DNA of 32,612 bases from Oscillospiraceae bacterium. GTDB taxonomy: Bacteria; Bacillota; Clostridia; Oscillospirales; Oscillospiraceae. How positions within the stretch are numbered: the stretch's first letter is position 1; each line of letters opens with the position of its first letter. Location: positions 1 through 32,612 of the forward strand of contig CACYXC010000037.1 of the NCBI GenBank assembly GCA_902778285.1. The letters are read 5' to 3'. Position numbers and translations under genes: made by a program. The notes beneath the pieces were generated by a model. The model saw only the letters and a list, made by a program, of their open reading frames with translations. It was not told where the DNA came from and searched no databases. This document shows, piece after piece, positions 23,953 to 31,290 of the stretch.

Positions 23953-24022
23953 CGAGAATCTCACTTTTGTTGAGCGGCAAACACAGGGTTTGCGAGTGCT
24001 ACCACCCATAATCCAATAAACC

Positions 24023-24069
24023 AAAGAGGTCAACCTGACTTTTGCAAGCCGGGTTGACCTCTTTTCTTT
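24023..24069. terminator. Bidirectional terminator between guaA and the repressor gene
   Basis: AAAGAGGTCAACC (24023-24035) pairs with GGTTGACCTCTTT (24052-24064), and the right side continues as T-rich sequence. It can stop the leftward repressor transcript and any readthrough from guaA. Confidence 0.85.
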
Positions 24070-24087
24070 TTGCCGTCTGAACGGTAC

Positions 24088-24606
24088 TTAGCCTTTTTTC
24101 AATTCTTCAATCAGCGCGTCGGACAGAGCTCGCGAGGGCACTTTGGCCCATCGCCCGGATTGATCCATCTCCGGGTACTTGTAGCGCCAGCGATCATACT
24201 CCTCTTTGCTGATCTCTCCGCGCTCCAGCTTGGCGGCTTGTTCCCGCCAGGAACGGAACATATCAAATAGTTGAAGATAGGTCGAACCCTTTGATTTATC
24301 AAGACGAAGGCACAATTCACCTTCGCTCTCTCCAATCTTGAGACCGTAAATATCCTCCAGCGCAAAAAACGTGTGCATCAGCCCAACATAGCTGTCGATC
24401 TCCGGCACATCCAGCGCCTTTGGAGATACATCCAGCACCCTGGCAAGCTCTGCGGTCAGATCGGCTTTCGGTGTCCGAGCGCCGGTTTCATACTGCGCCA
24501 TACGAACATCGGCGGTTTTTTCCGAGAAGCCGACCATCATGCCCAAATACTTCTGTGTCATGCCCCGCAGGGAACGGATGTAATGAATTCTTTCACCAAT
24601 TGCCAT
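24088..24606 (-). CDS. Xre-family repressor of the element
   Basis: The 172-residue protein has an N-terminal helix-turn-helix of the lambda-repressor type at residues 5-60 (IRSLRGMTQKYLGMMVGFSEK, QYETGARTPKADLTAELARVLDVSP). An unassigned C-terminal part (residues 75-172) is rich in charged residues and may serve dimerisation or sensing. AGGAG lies nine bases before the ATG. It is divergent from the xis-int genes, and its own promoter and the rightward promoter share a set of similar operator sequences, so it probably controls both its own gene and excision. Confidence 0.88.
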   Translation of the reverse strand: MAIGERIHYIRSLRGMTQKYLGMMVGFSEKTADVRMAQYETGARTPKADLTAELARVLDVSPKALDVPEIDSYVGLMHTFFALEDIYGLKIGESEGELCLRLDKSKGSTYLQLFDMFRSWREQAAKLERGEISKEEYDRWRYKYPEMDQSGRWAKVPSRALSDALIEELKKG

Positions 24607-24642
24607 AACAGATAACTCCTGTCTTCTGGTAGTGTCAAGAAT

Positions 24643-24671
24643 ATATTAGCAAATATGTTTAGTGTTGTCAA
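24643..24671 (-). promoter_or_regulatory. Promoter of the repressor gene
   Basis: Minus strand TTGACA, 17 bases, TAATAT. One operator copy (24646-24662) covers the spacer and the -10, which fits autorepression. Confidence 0.75.
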
Positions 24672-24762
24672 GGAATAATTAAGCAAACTTGTTTAGTCTC
24701 TCTCCTTGACTTAACTGTATTTGTTTAGTATAATTACCATGAGCTAAACTAATATGCTTAGC
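24646..24762. promoter_or_regulatory. Operator cluster for the Xre repressor
   Basis: Four related, roughly palindromic sites: TTAGCAAATATGTTTAG (24646-24662), TTAAGCAAACTTGTTTAG (24679-24696), a half site TTTGTTTAG (24720-24728), and GCTAAACTAATATGCTTAGC (24743-24762). The shared form is about CTAAGCAAA-N-TTGTTTAG. They overlap or flank both divergent promoters. Confidence 0.65.
24706..24734 (+). promoter_or_regulatory. Rightward promoter of the element
   Basis: TTGACT, 17 bases, consensus TATAAT, with an operator half site in the spacer. It should drive the long leader and the xis-int-mob genes from 25050 on. Confidence 0.8.
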
Positions 24763-25049
24763 AAAACAGAATGACCGTCCGACCAGAGATACACCGCCAC
24801 GATCTTCAAACAGGAAGGGCGCGCGCGTTTATTCCCAATCACACGAAATTCGAGATTTCGTGTAAAAAGGAAGATCAGCGGAGTGAATGAGCTTTCGCGC
24901 TCACACGGAAGCGAGCGATACAAAGCTTGATCCGACGCGACGACACAGCGCCGCGCAGGGTTGCCTGTCAGGAAACTGGAATCGGGTAAAACGGCAACCG
25001 TTTTTCGTAATTAAATAACTGCTGTCACTTTTGAGGGCGGGGAAAGGAG
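24763..25049 (+). other. Untranslated leader before the xis-like gene
   Basis: About 290 bases with no convincing gene. It contains a perfect 9-bp hairpin ACACGAAAT-TCGAG-ATTTCGTGT at 24841-24863. An ATG at 24770 opens only about 40 codons and has no ribosome site. The end is an ideal Shine-Dalgarno, AAAGGAGGTG, at 25043-25052. Confidence 0.5.
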
Positions 25050-25253
25050 GTGATTCATATAGCTGAACAGGTTTTTATGAAGGTGGATGAGGTCGCAGCC
25101 GAGCTTGGAGTTTCAAACTCCTATGCCTATAAGCTGATCCGGGAGCTGAACAAGGAACTCAAGGCAGCCGGCTGCATTGTCATCAATGGTCGTATTGACC
25201 GAAAGTTTTTCCACGAGCACCTGTATGCTACTCAGAAAAAGAAGGAGGATTGA
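25050..25253 (+). CDS. Small winged-helix/excisionase-like protein
   Basis: The roughly 67-residue protein contains MKVDEVAAELGVSNSYAYKLIRELNKELKAAG, a MerR/excisionase-like helix-turn-helix, then a short basic region (NGRIDRKFFHEH). Genes like this stand directly before tyrosine integrases of clostridial mobile elements and probably aid excision. The start is unclear: GTG 25050 overlaps the AAAGGAGGTG site, ATG 25077 is 26 bases from it, and no ATG, GTG or TTG stands at normal spacing; ATA 25059 would be at eight bases. Its stop lies three bases before the integrase ATG. Confidence 0.8.
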   Translation: MIHIAEQVFMKVDEVAAELGVSNSYAYKLIRELNKELKAAGCIVINGRIDRKFFHEHLYATQKKKED

Positions 25254-25255
25254 TC

Positions 25256-26329
25256 ATGGCAGCATTCAAAGACAAGAAAAACGGCACATGGTATGTGCAG
25301 TTCCGCTACACCGACTGGACCGGTGAGCGGCAGCAAAAACTCAAGCGAGGATTCACAACGAAGCGAGAGGCCCAGGAATGGGAACGCGAGTTTCTTCGCA
25401 CCAAACAATCAGATCCGGATATGAGTTTTGAGAGCTTTGTGAAGCTCTATGAGCAGGATATCAAGCCAAAGATCCGGCTGAACACCTGGCTTACCAAAGA
25501 ATCCGTGATCGAGAGCAAAATCCTGCCCTATTTCAAAAAGCGAAAACTGTCAGAGATCACACCGCGAGACGTGCTGACCTGGCAGAATCAAATGTTGAAG
25601 CAGAAGGACAAAACAGGGCAACCTTATTCCCCCACCTATCTGAAAAACATCAACAATCAGCTCAGCGCTATCTTTAATCACGCGGTTCGCTTCTACGAAC
25701 TCCACGAAAACCCGGTACGGCGAGCCGGTGCCATAGGCGAAAAGGAAAGTGACGAGATGTTGTTCTGGACGAAAGAAGAATTCCTGCAATTCATCGATGC
25801 CATGATGGACAAGCCCATGCTTTATTACGCTTTCGAGATTTTGTACTGGTGCGGTATCCGCGAGGGCGAGCTGCTGGCACTGACACCCGCGGATTTCAAT
25901 TTCAAGGAAAAGACGCTGCGGATCAACAAATCGTATCAGCGCATCAAGGGTGAGGATGTGATCACACCGCCAAAAACGAAGAAAAGCATCCGCACGATTA
26001 CGATCCCTGATTTTCTGTGCGATGAGATCCAGGACTATTTCAAGCAGTTTTACAGCCTGCCGGAGGACGCGAGGGTCTTTCCCCTGTCAAAGCATCAGCT
26101 GATAAGAGGCATGGAATACGGCTGCAAGCAAACCGGTGTGAAGAAAATCCGAATCCACGATCTCCGCCACAGCCATGTTTCCCTGCTGATCAACATGGGA
26201 TACTCGGCGGTGGCAATCGGAAATCGAGTCGGCCATGAAAGCGTCGATATCACGTTCCGGTATGCCCATATGTTTCCGACCGTGCAGAAAGAGATGGCAA
26301 CCAAACTGAATGAAGAAAGGAGTGCATGA
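25256..26329 (+). CDS. int: Tyrosine recombinase/integrase
   Basis: The 357-residue integrase has an N-terminal arm-binding domain (WYVQFRYTDWTGERQQKLKRGFTTKREAQEW), a core-binding SAM-like domain at about residues 57-150, and a catalytic domain with Arg202 (CGIREGEL), Lys243, His301 and Arg304 (HDLRHSH), His327 (GHESV) and nucleophile Tyr336. All key residues are present, so it should be active. It would insert and excise the element at the guaA end. The ATG at 25256 follows AAGGAGG at seven bases; the frame also opens at a TTG six bases earlier, which is less likely. Confidence 0.96.
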   Translation: MAAFKDKKNGTWYVQFRYTDWTGERQQKLKRGFTTKREAQEWEREFLRTKQSDPDMSFESFVKLYEQDIKPKIRLNTWLTKESVIESKILPYFKKRKLSEITPRDVLTWQNQMLKQKDKTGQPYSPTYLKNINNQLSAIFNHAVRFYELHENPVRRAGAIGEKESDEMLFWTKEEFLQFIDAMMDKPMLYYAFEILYWCGIREGELLALTPADFNFKEKTLRINKSYQRIKGEDVITPPKTKKSIRTITIPDFLCDEIQDYFKQFYSLPEDARVFPLSKHQLIRGMEYGCKQTGVKKIRIHDLRHSHVSLLINMGYSAVAIGNRVGHESVDITFRYAHMFPTVQKEMATKLNEERSA

Positions 26330-26331
26330 AA

Positions 26332-26658
26332 ATGTCTGCAAAGAATCGTGACGAGCACAACCGTTTTAGAAATATCACCGTAGGGTTCCGAGTATCGCCC
26401 GAGGAAAACGAGCAGATCAACATCGCCGTGGCCCTCTCCGGCTTACCGAAGCAGGAATACTGCTATCGCCGTTGTCTCAACCGCGAGATCGTAGTTCAGG
26501 GAAATCCGAGAGTGTACAAGGCGCTGCGGACTCAGCTTGCCGCCGTTCTCGATGAGCTGAAACGCATTGCGGGCGCCGGGGAAATCCGGGATGAACTGCT
26601 GGACAACATCAAACTGATTACCCGGACCCTTGACGGAATGAAGGAGGAACGACGATGA
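26332..26658 (+). CDS. MobC-like relaxosome accessory protein
   Basis: The 108-residue protein resembles the small ribbon-helix-helix mobilisation proteins: RNITVGFRVSPEENEQINIAVALSGLPKQEYCYRRCLNREI, then a helical C-terminus. It probably binds near oriT and assists the relaxase. Two ATGs are possible: 26326 overlaps the integrase stop and is only three bases from AGGAG, while 26332 has nine-base spacing and is preferred. Its end overlaps the start of the next gene (ATGA). Confidence 0.75.
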   Translation: MSAKNRDEHNRFRNITVGFRVSPEENEQINIAVALSGLPKQEYCYRRCLNREIVVQGNPRVYKALRTQLAAVLDELKRIAGAGEIRDELLDNIKLITRTLDGMKEERR

Positions 26659-27744
26659 CAGAAGAAAAAGAAACGACTGTCCTCAACACATCTGTTGGCG
26701 CAGATGCAGGACAGCCGAATCAAAACCTTTGTGATGACAGTTTAGCAGATTCTCTCGAAGAATACAATAGATATTTTCGCCAGCTGAACGATCCTGTATG
26801 AAACCGCGTATGAGAGCAAGCCGCCGCTGATCGACGGCCTGCTTTTTCCCGGAACCTATCTTCTGGTCGGCGCGCCGAAGCTGGGAAAGAGTTTCCTGAT
26901 CGCACAGCTCGCCTACCATGTCAGTACCGGGACGCCGCTCTGGAATTACCCTGTGAGGCAAGGAACGGTTTTGTATCTGGCGCTGGAGGATGATAACCAG
27001 CGTCTCCAGAGCCGGATGTATCAGATGTTCGATATGGAAATCGCGGATCAGCTCTATTTTGCTACACGAGCGCGACAACTCGGGAAAGGATTGGACGAGC
27101 AGTTGGAGCGTTTTGTCCGGGAGCACCCGGATACCAGGCTCATTATCATCGACACCTTGCAAAAGGTTCGTGAAATCGGCGGAGAGGCGTACAGCTACGC
27201 AAGCGACTACGATATCATTACCCGGCTGAAAAGCTTTGCCGATTGCCGTGGTTTGTGCCTGATCCTGGTGCATCACACACGCAAGCAAAAAGCGGATGAT
27301 GTATTCGATATGATCTCTGGCACAAATGGTTTGCTCGGTGCGGCGGATGGAGCGTTTCTTCTGCAGAAACCCAAGCGCACAGCAAACGAGGCTACGCTGG
27401 ACATCTCCGGCAGGGATCAGCAGGACCAGAGGCTTCATCTTTTTCGGAACGAAGAAAAGCTGTGCTGGGAATTGGAGCGATGTGAAACGGAGCTATGGAA
27501 AACGCCGCCGGAAGCGATTCTGGATGCTGTTGCTACGCTCGTGAACGCGGAAAGGCCGGAATGGTCCGGAAGCCCGACTGAGCTGGTCGAGGCGCTTTCG
27601 GTAGATATGAAAGCAAACGCGCTGACCATGAAGCTGAATGTCAACACAGGACGCTTATATCGAGAACACGGTATCCGCTACTGGAACAGCAGGACGCACG
27701 ATGGGCGAAAGGTCGTTTTACGATATGAGCCGGAGAGCGCGTGA
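26655..27744 (+). pseudogene. Frameshifted RepA-like AAA/RecA-fold ATPase
   Basis: ATG 26655 has AAGGAGG at seven bases and reads 48 codons to a stop at 26799-26801. The same protein continues in the +1 frame from about 26794: LYETAYESKPPLIDGLLFPG, Walker A GAPKLGKS (26869-26892), LALEDDNQRLQ, Walker B TRLIIIDTLQKV, LVHHTRK and ISGRDQQDQR. This is the plasmid-type RepA helicase/ATPase of the RecA fold. One extra C near 26793 (GATCCTG for GATCTG) would explain the break; the joined product would be 362 residues, a normal length. It may be inactive, made by +1 frameshifting, or a sequencing error. Confidence 0.8.
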
Positions 27745-28247
27745 CGATGTGCGACGGTCGTGACGATGTTACCGGCAGCGGGTGCGGTATCAAAAACCCC
27801 GTCACCATCGACACGGATCGTCACAGGGAGCGTAGGAAAGGTCAAGGGGGCATACCTGCGGGTGGAGATTTCCGCAAGGAAATACAACCCGAACCCCTTG
27901 AGCTTTTCTCGCGGAAAACACTCGCGCAGCGGAGGGGAAAGAGATTGCTTTCCCCTCCTGCCCAACGGCGAGTGCCGCGGCTTTTCATGCTTGCAAAATG
28001 AAAGCATTGGCACGATAGGCATGCTTTCAAATTGCAAGCATGGATCGGCACACGGAAGTGCCGATGTTTCGGCGGGGTGCAGGGAGCCCTTAGCTAAGGG
28101 CGCTTCCTGCCGGGGAGCTATCCGCAGATAGCAGGGGCAGCGCCCCTCCGGGAGCATCGGAACGCTGTAGCGAGAAGATGCTTCCGGCCTCCCCCTCGGA
28201 GAGCCCACGGCACTTTGCAGCCCTCCGGGGATGAAAGTGTCATAGTG
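27745..28247. repeat. Hairpin-rich non-coding region upstream of the relaxase gene
   Basis: At least eight hairpins: 11-bp GGAGGGGAAAG stem (27931-27958); CATGCTTGCAA with its complement (27986-28042) enclosing TGAAAGCAT/ATGCTTTCA; ATCGGCAC/GTGCCGAT (28044-28065); GCCCTTAGCTAAGGGC (28086-28101); GCTATC/GATAGC (28117-28132); AGGGGC-AGC-GCCCCT (28133-28147); GGGAGCATC/GATGCTTCC (28150-28185) enclosing CGCTGTAGCG. Open frames here (27741-28131) do not look like genes. The folds may serve in single-stranded DNA during transfer. Confidence 0.7.
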
Positions 28248-28277
28248 GGTTACACACTTTGCAAAAGTTGTGTAACC
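28248..28277. other. Candidate origin of transfer (oriT)
   Basis: An inverted repeat GGTTACACA (28248-28256) with TGTGTAACC (28269-28277), extended inside by ACTTT-GCA-AAAGT, lies about 40 bases upstream of the MOBV relaxase gene. MOBV relaxases nick next to such inverted repeats just upstream of their own gene (family knowledge). The nick site itself cannot be assigned. Confidence 0.55.
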
Positions 28278-28318
28278 GCGCCCTGCTCCACCGTTGCGAG
28301 GAAAGGAAGTGAAAACGT

Positions 28319-29626
28319 ATGAATGATAAAAACTACAGCGTGGCCCGTGTCGAGCAGCACACAAAGGCGAGCATCGGGAAATCCGAGCGCCATATCGAGC
28401 GTAAGAACGAGAGCTACGAAAACATGAATGTTGATCTGTCCCGGACGCCCATGAATGTCCACTATCAAAGCTGTGGAGATCTGACCTATAACGCTCACCT
28501 GGACAAGCTGGTGGAGGATGGCAGTATCTCTCTGCGGGGCTTGAAGAAGGATGCAAAGGTGTTCGATGAAATGATCTTCGATGTGAACACAGCCTATTTC
28601 GAGGAACGCGGCGGCTACGAATATGCCTGTCGGTTTTATGAAGAGGCGTTCCGCTTCGCCCAAAAGGAGTACGGCCCGGAGAACATTGTCTCCGCCGTCA
28701 TGCACGCTGATGAGCTGAACACAGCGCTGACAGAGCAGTTAGGGCATCCGGTCTACCACTACCACATGCACGTTGTCGCACTGCCGGTGGTTGATAAAGA
28801 AGTTCTTTGGACAAAAAGGTGCAAAGACCCGGCACTGGTGGGAACAGTCAAAGAGGTTATCCATCAGATCAGCCACTCCAAGAAATGGGCTTCACCGAAA
28901 ATCACGGACAAGAACGGTCACACGCAGATTATCAAATCCTACAGCCTGCTGCAAGACCGTTTTTTCGAGCATATGCGGGATGCCGGATTTGAAGATTTTG
29001 AGCGTGGGGAACGTGGCAGCACAGCTCAGCATCTCTCCGTCACAGAGTTCAAGGTCAAGAAAGAACGTGAGATGCTGGCGGATATCGAGGAAGTAAAAAA
29101 CGAGATGCTCGATGAGCTGGGCGAGGTTGAGAAACGAACCGAGCAGGCAAAGGAAGAAGCTGAAGCTGCCGAAGCCCGCGCTGCCCAGATCGTCCCAAAG
29201 GTCAAAAAGCTGGACGAGATTGCCAAAGAATACGCGGATGATCCAGAAAAGATATTACCTCAGTCGGATGTATTGGAATCTGCCAGGTCTTACAGGGAGA
29301 AGAAAGCCAAGCCTGCAATCAAGCGTCTCCAGAAGCTGTATCTTGCCCTTTACAACGCTTACTACGATCTCAAACGGGTCTGCGAGAACTTACAGAAGGA
29401 GTTGAACCGTGCGCGAGGGCGGATTGGAACACTGGAAGCCACCATTGATCGCATGATCGAAGAGAGCGCGGAGAAGGCCGTTGTCATTGACAAGTATGAA
29501 ACCTTATGCAGGGGTATCAGCCGCGATCTGATCGAAGATCACGTTCGGGCCATCCGGGAGCATGAAGCCTTTGAAAAGCAGCAACGCAAACAGGCTCACA
29601 GGCGACACGAAATCGGAGCGAGATAA
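28319..29626 (+). CDS. mob: MOBV-family relaxase (Pre/Mob type)
   Basis: The 435-residue protein nicks one strand at oriT and leads it into the recipient. Residues 1-200 form the Mob/Pre catalytic domain: N-terminal basic segment, NVDLSR (37-42), and the metal-binding triad HYHMH (His147, His149, His151) in VYHYHMHVVALP, motif III of MOBV proteins. The rest is a long charged coiled coil (about residues 230-400, KKEREMLADIEEVKNEMLDELGEVEKR). GGAAAGGAAGTG lies just before the ATG. Length is typical. The nearby inverted repeat at 28248 is its likely target. Confidence 0.94.
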   Translation: MNDKNYSVARVEQHTKASIGKSERHIERKNESYENMNVDLSRTPMNVHYQSCGDLTYNAHLDKLVEDGSISLRGLKKDAKVFDEMIFDVNTAYFEERGGYEYACRFYEEAFRFAQKEYGPENIVSAVMHADELNTALTEQLGHPVYHYHMHVVALPVVDKEVLWTKRCKDPALVGTVKEVIHQISHSKKWASPKITDKNGHTQIIKSYSLLQDRFFEHMRDAGFEDFERGERGSTAQHLSVTEFKVKKEREMLADIEEVKNEMLDELGEVEKRTEQAKEEAEAAEARAAQIVPKVKKLDEIAKEYADDPEKILPQSDVLESARSYREKKAKPAIKRLQKLYLALYNAYYDLKRVCENLQKELNRARGRIGTLEATIDRMIEESAEKAVVIDKYETLCRGISRDLIEDHVRAIREHEAFEKQQRKQAHRRHEIGAR

Positions 29627-29686
29627 AAAAGGCCGGTCATTTTTGTCATATTCTCCGGAGAAACCGTCTTGACCTGGCCTTTTTAG
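29625..29686 (+). terminator. Terminator after the relaxase gene
   Basis: AAAAAAGGCCGGTCA near 29625-29639 pairs imperfectly with TGACCTGGCCTTTTT ending at 29684; a small TTCTCCGGAGAA palindrome sits in the loop. Confidence 0.65.
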
Positions 29687-29822
29687 TTTTCATCCAATGG
29701 GAGCATTCAAATCGAACACAGCTTCATTCCGGGTGCTCCCAATCAAAAACAGGGGCATTTTTCCGGCTCTTGAGCCGGAGAAATCTGCCCGAACAACACA
29801 TTTTTTCCAAGAAAGGAGTACT

Positions 29823-30143
29823 ATGATCACAGGACTAACCAAAAAGCAGAAAACCACCAGCATTTTCTTTGATGAACACAGCAGCACCGTCGAGATCCTC
29901 ACCCACAACACGGATTTGAAGAAGCGCCTGGCGAAATATGCGGCCGAGTACCCCGATCTGTGCAGGCAGACTGACGATGACGGCCAGGGCGGACTTGAAT
30001 TTGAAATTGAGAAAGGCCGTTTCAGCATACGTCTAACAGCGCCCTATTCAGAGGAACGGCGGCAGCAGGCAAGTCAGAATGCAAAAGCAAAAGGAATACA
30101 AACAAGAAAGGAAAGCAAGAATCATGCAAAAACACATCTATGA
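29823..30143 (+). CDS. Conserved hypothetical protein of mobile elements
   Basis: The 106-residue product begins MITGLTKKQKTTSIFFDEHSSTVEI and contains THNTDLKKRLAKYAAEYPDLC and EFEIEKGRFSIRLTAPYSEERRQQA. I know this type only as a small gene beside relaxase and tnpV genes in clostridial elements; no function is established. AAAGGAG is four to five bases before the ATG at 29823, which is preferred over the frame from 29697. Its last 20 bases overlap the next gene. Cytosolic and very charged; no membrane segment. Confidence 0.75.
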   Translation: MITGLTKKQKTTSIFFDEHSSTVEILTHNTDLKKRLAKYAAEYPDLCRQTDDDGQGGLEFEIEKGRFSIRLTAPYSEERRQQASQNAKAKGIQTRKESKNHAKTHL

Positions 30144-30501
30144 CGAAAAGAACGGTCTTTGGTACGAACTGCACGGGGACTATTATCTCCCTTGTTTGAC
30201 TGTACTGCCGGAAGAAATGCGGCCTATCGGGGTATGGGGCCAGCGGCATTTGCGTTATATTCGGGAACATCGCAAGGTGTTATACACGGAGTTGCAAATG
30301 ACCGGCAGGCTGAACAGCTATCTAGCTGGCCTAAACGAGCAGGCGGAGGACTTATTTTCCCGGCTGGTTGAACAGATGGCTGCCCGCGAGGGAGTGACCG
30401 AACAGCTCAAAGCCCAGGATCAGTTGCTTTGGGTGCAGAGGATGAACAACATTCGAGACCGGGCAATGGAGGTGGTCAACAACGATTTGATCTACACATA
30501 A
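30124..30501 (+). CDS. tnpV: TnpV family protein
   Basis: The 125-residue protein has the TnpV pattern of clostridial transposons (as in Tn4451): IYDEKNGLWYELHGDYYLPCL, PIGVWGQRHLRYIREHRKVLYTEL, then a helical part ending MEVVNNDLIYT. Its role is unknown; despite its name it is not a transposase. Start at ATG 30124 after GAAAGGAAAG; the open frame begins at 30079, inside the preceding gene. It overlaps that gene by 20 bases, and a GCGGCGGGG/CCCCGCCGC hairpin follows the stop. Confidence 0.85.
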   Translation: MQKHIYDEKNGLWYELHGDYYLPCLTVLPEEMRPIGVWGQRHLRYIREHRKVLYTELQMTGRLNSYLAGLNEQAEDLFSRLVEQMAAREGVTEQLKAQDQLLWVQRMNNIRDRAMEVVNNDLIYT

Positions 30502-30509
30502 GGTCACGG

Positions 30510-30533
30510 CGGCGGGGTGCAATCCCCGCCGCT
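30510..30533 (+). terminator. GC hairpin after tnpV
   Basis: GGCGGCGGGG-TGCAAT-CCCCGCCGC with only TTCT following. It is a plausible but weak terminator just before the IS200-type insertion. Confidence 0.5.
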
Positions 30534-30606
30534 TCTGACTGTCAAAAGCCACTCGCTATGCGAGTGGTACAAGAAGCATATTGCTATACGGAGATATACA
30601 AGAAAA

Positions 30607-30663
30607 GCCTCCTGAGGTAAGATAGGATCGGTCTGCCAACCAAAACTATCGAACAAAGGAGGC
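30607..30663 (+). promoter_or_regulatory. Stem that hides the tnpA ribosome site
   Basis: GCCTCCT (30607-30613) is complementary to AGGAGGC (30657-30663), the ribosome site of tnpA. IS200 transposase is known to be held low by a leader stem that blocks its ribosome site; the same layout is visible here. Confidence 0.6.
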
Positions 30664-30671
30664 GTCCAGGA

Positions 30672-31154
30672 ATGGACAAGGAAAGCCTATCACACACAAG
30701 GGCGAATTGCAAGTACCACATCGTGTTCACACCGAAGTATCGCAGACAGGTAATATATGGGCAACTCAGGAAGGACATAGGAGGAATCTTACAAACCCTA
30801 TGTGAGAGAAAAGGAGTAACGATCATGGAAGCAGCGGCCTGCAAAGATCACATCCACATGTATGTGGAGATACCACCAAAATATTCAGTAGCAGAGGTAA
30901 TGGGGTATTTAAAAGGGAAGAGCAGCCTGATGATCTTCGACAGACATGCGAATCTGAAGTACAAATACGGAAATCGGCATTTCTGGCGCAAGGGGTACTA
31001 TGTAGATACAGTAGGACGGAATGAAAAGAAGATAGCAGAATATGTCCGAAACCAACTGCAAGAGGATCAACTCACAGACCAGATCGGACTGCGGGAATAC
31101 TTTGACCCGTTCACGGGTGAGCCGAATAATAAGAGAAAAAATGAGCCGCTTTAG
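30672..31154 (+). CDS. tnpA: IS200/IS605-family Y1 transposase TnpA
   Basis: The 160-residue HUH-type enzyme cuts and rejoins single-stranded DNA at the IS ends. Visible are KYHIVFTPKYRR near the N-terminus, the metal-binding His60-Ile-His62 in CKDHIHMYVEIPP, FWRKGYYVDTVG, and the nucleophile Tyr124 in IAEYVRNQL. All catalytic parts are intact. AAAGGAGG stands nine bases before the ATG but can pair with an upstream CCTCC stretch. The sequence has a lower GC content than its surroundings, as expected for a separate arrival. Confidence 0.95.
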   Translation: MDKESLSHTRANCKYHIVFTPKYRRQVIYGQLRKDIGGILQTLCERKGVTIMEAAACKDHIHMYVEIPPKYSVAEVMGYLKGKSSLMIFDRHANLKYKYGNRHFWRKGYYVDTVGRNEKKIAEYVRNQLQEDQLTDQIGLREYFDPFTGEPNNKRKNEPL

Positions 31155-31163
31155 CGGCGGCTC
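31143..31163 (+). terminator. Hairpin at the end of tnpA
   Basis: GAGCCGC-TTTAGCG-GCGGCTC overlaps the tnpA stop, with an alternative GCCGC-TTTA-GCGGC fold. No T-run follows, so it may serve the IS end rather than termination. Confidence 0.45.
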
Positions 31164-31290
31164 GTGAATGTATGCGGTTGGCAGACCGTTCAAGGGCCTT
31201 TAGGCTAAGCCAGCCCAAGGCCCTTATAGGGCCTGTGCAAGCCACCCGCATAGTGAATCTGTCAAGGGAAAGTAGACAAGAAAACCACCA

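Larger units (their letters stand above)
30545..31235 (+). mobile_element. IS200-type insertion sequence (tnpA only)
   Basis: The Y1 transposase gene is flanked by hairpins as expected for this family: CCACTCGC-TAT-GCGAGTGG at 30549-30567 on the left and AAGGGCCTT/AAGGCCCTT at 31192-31225 on the right. A 13-bp inverted repeat, CGGTCTGCCAACC (30629-30641) and GGTTGGCAGACCG (31176-31188), brackets the gene. No tnpB is present. The precise ends are estimated, since this family leaves no target duplication. Confidence 0.7.

Noticed and set aside
24770-24889. A frame of about 40 codons in the leader of the xis-like gene
   Set aside because: No ribosome site and it runs through a perfect hairpin; coding cannot be supported.
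27741-28131. Two small overlapping frames after the RepA-like gene
   Set aside because: They lie in a hairpin-dense region, lack ribosome sites and match no family I recognise; the folds explain the sequence better.
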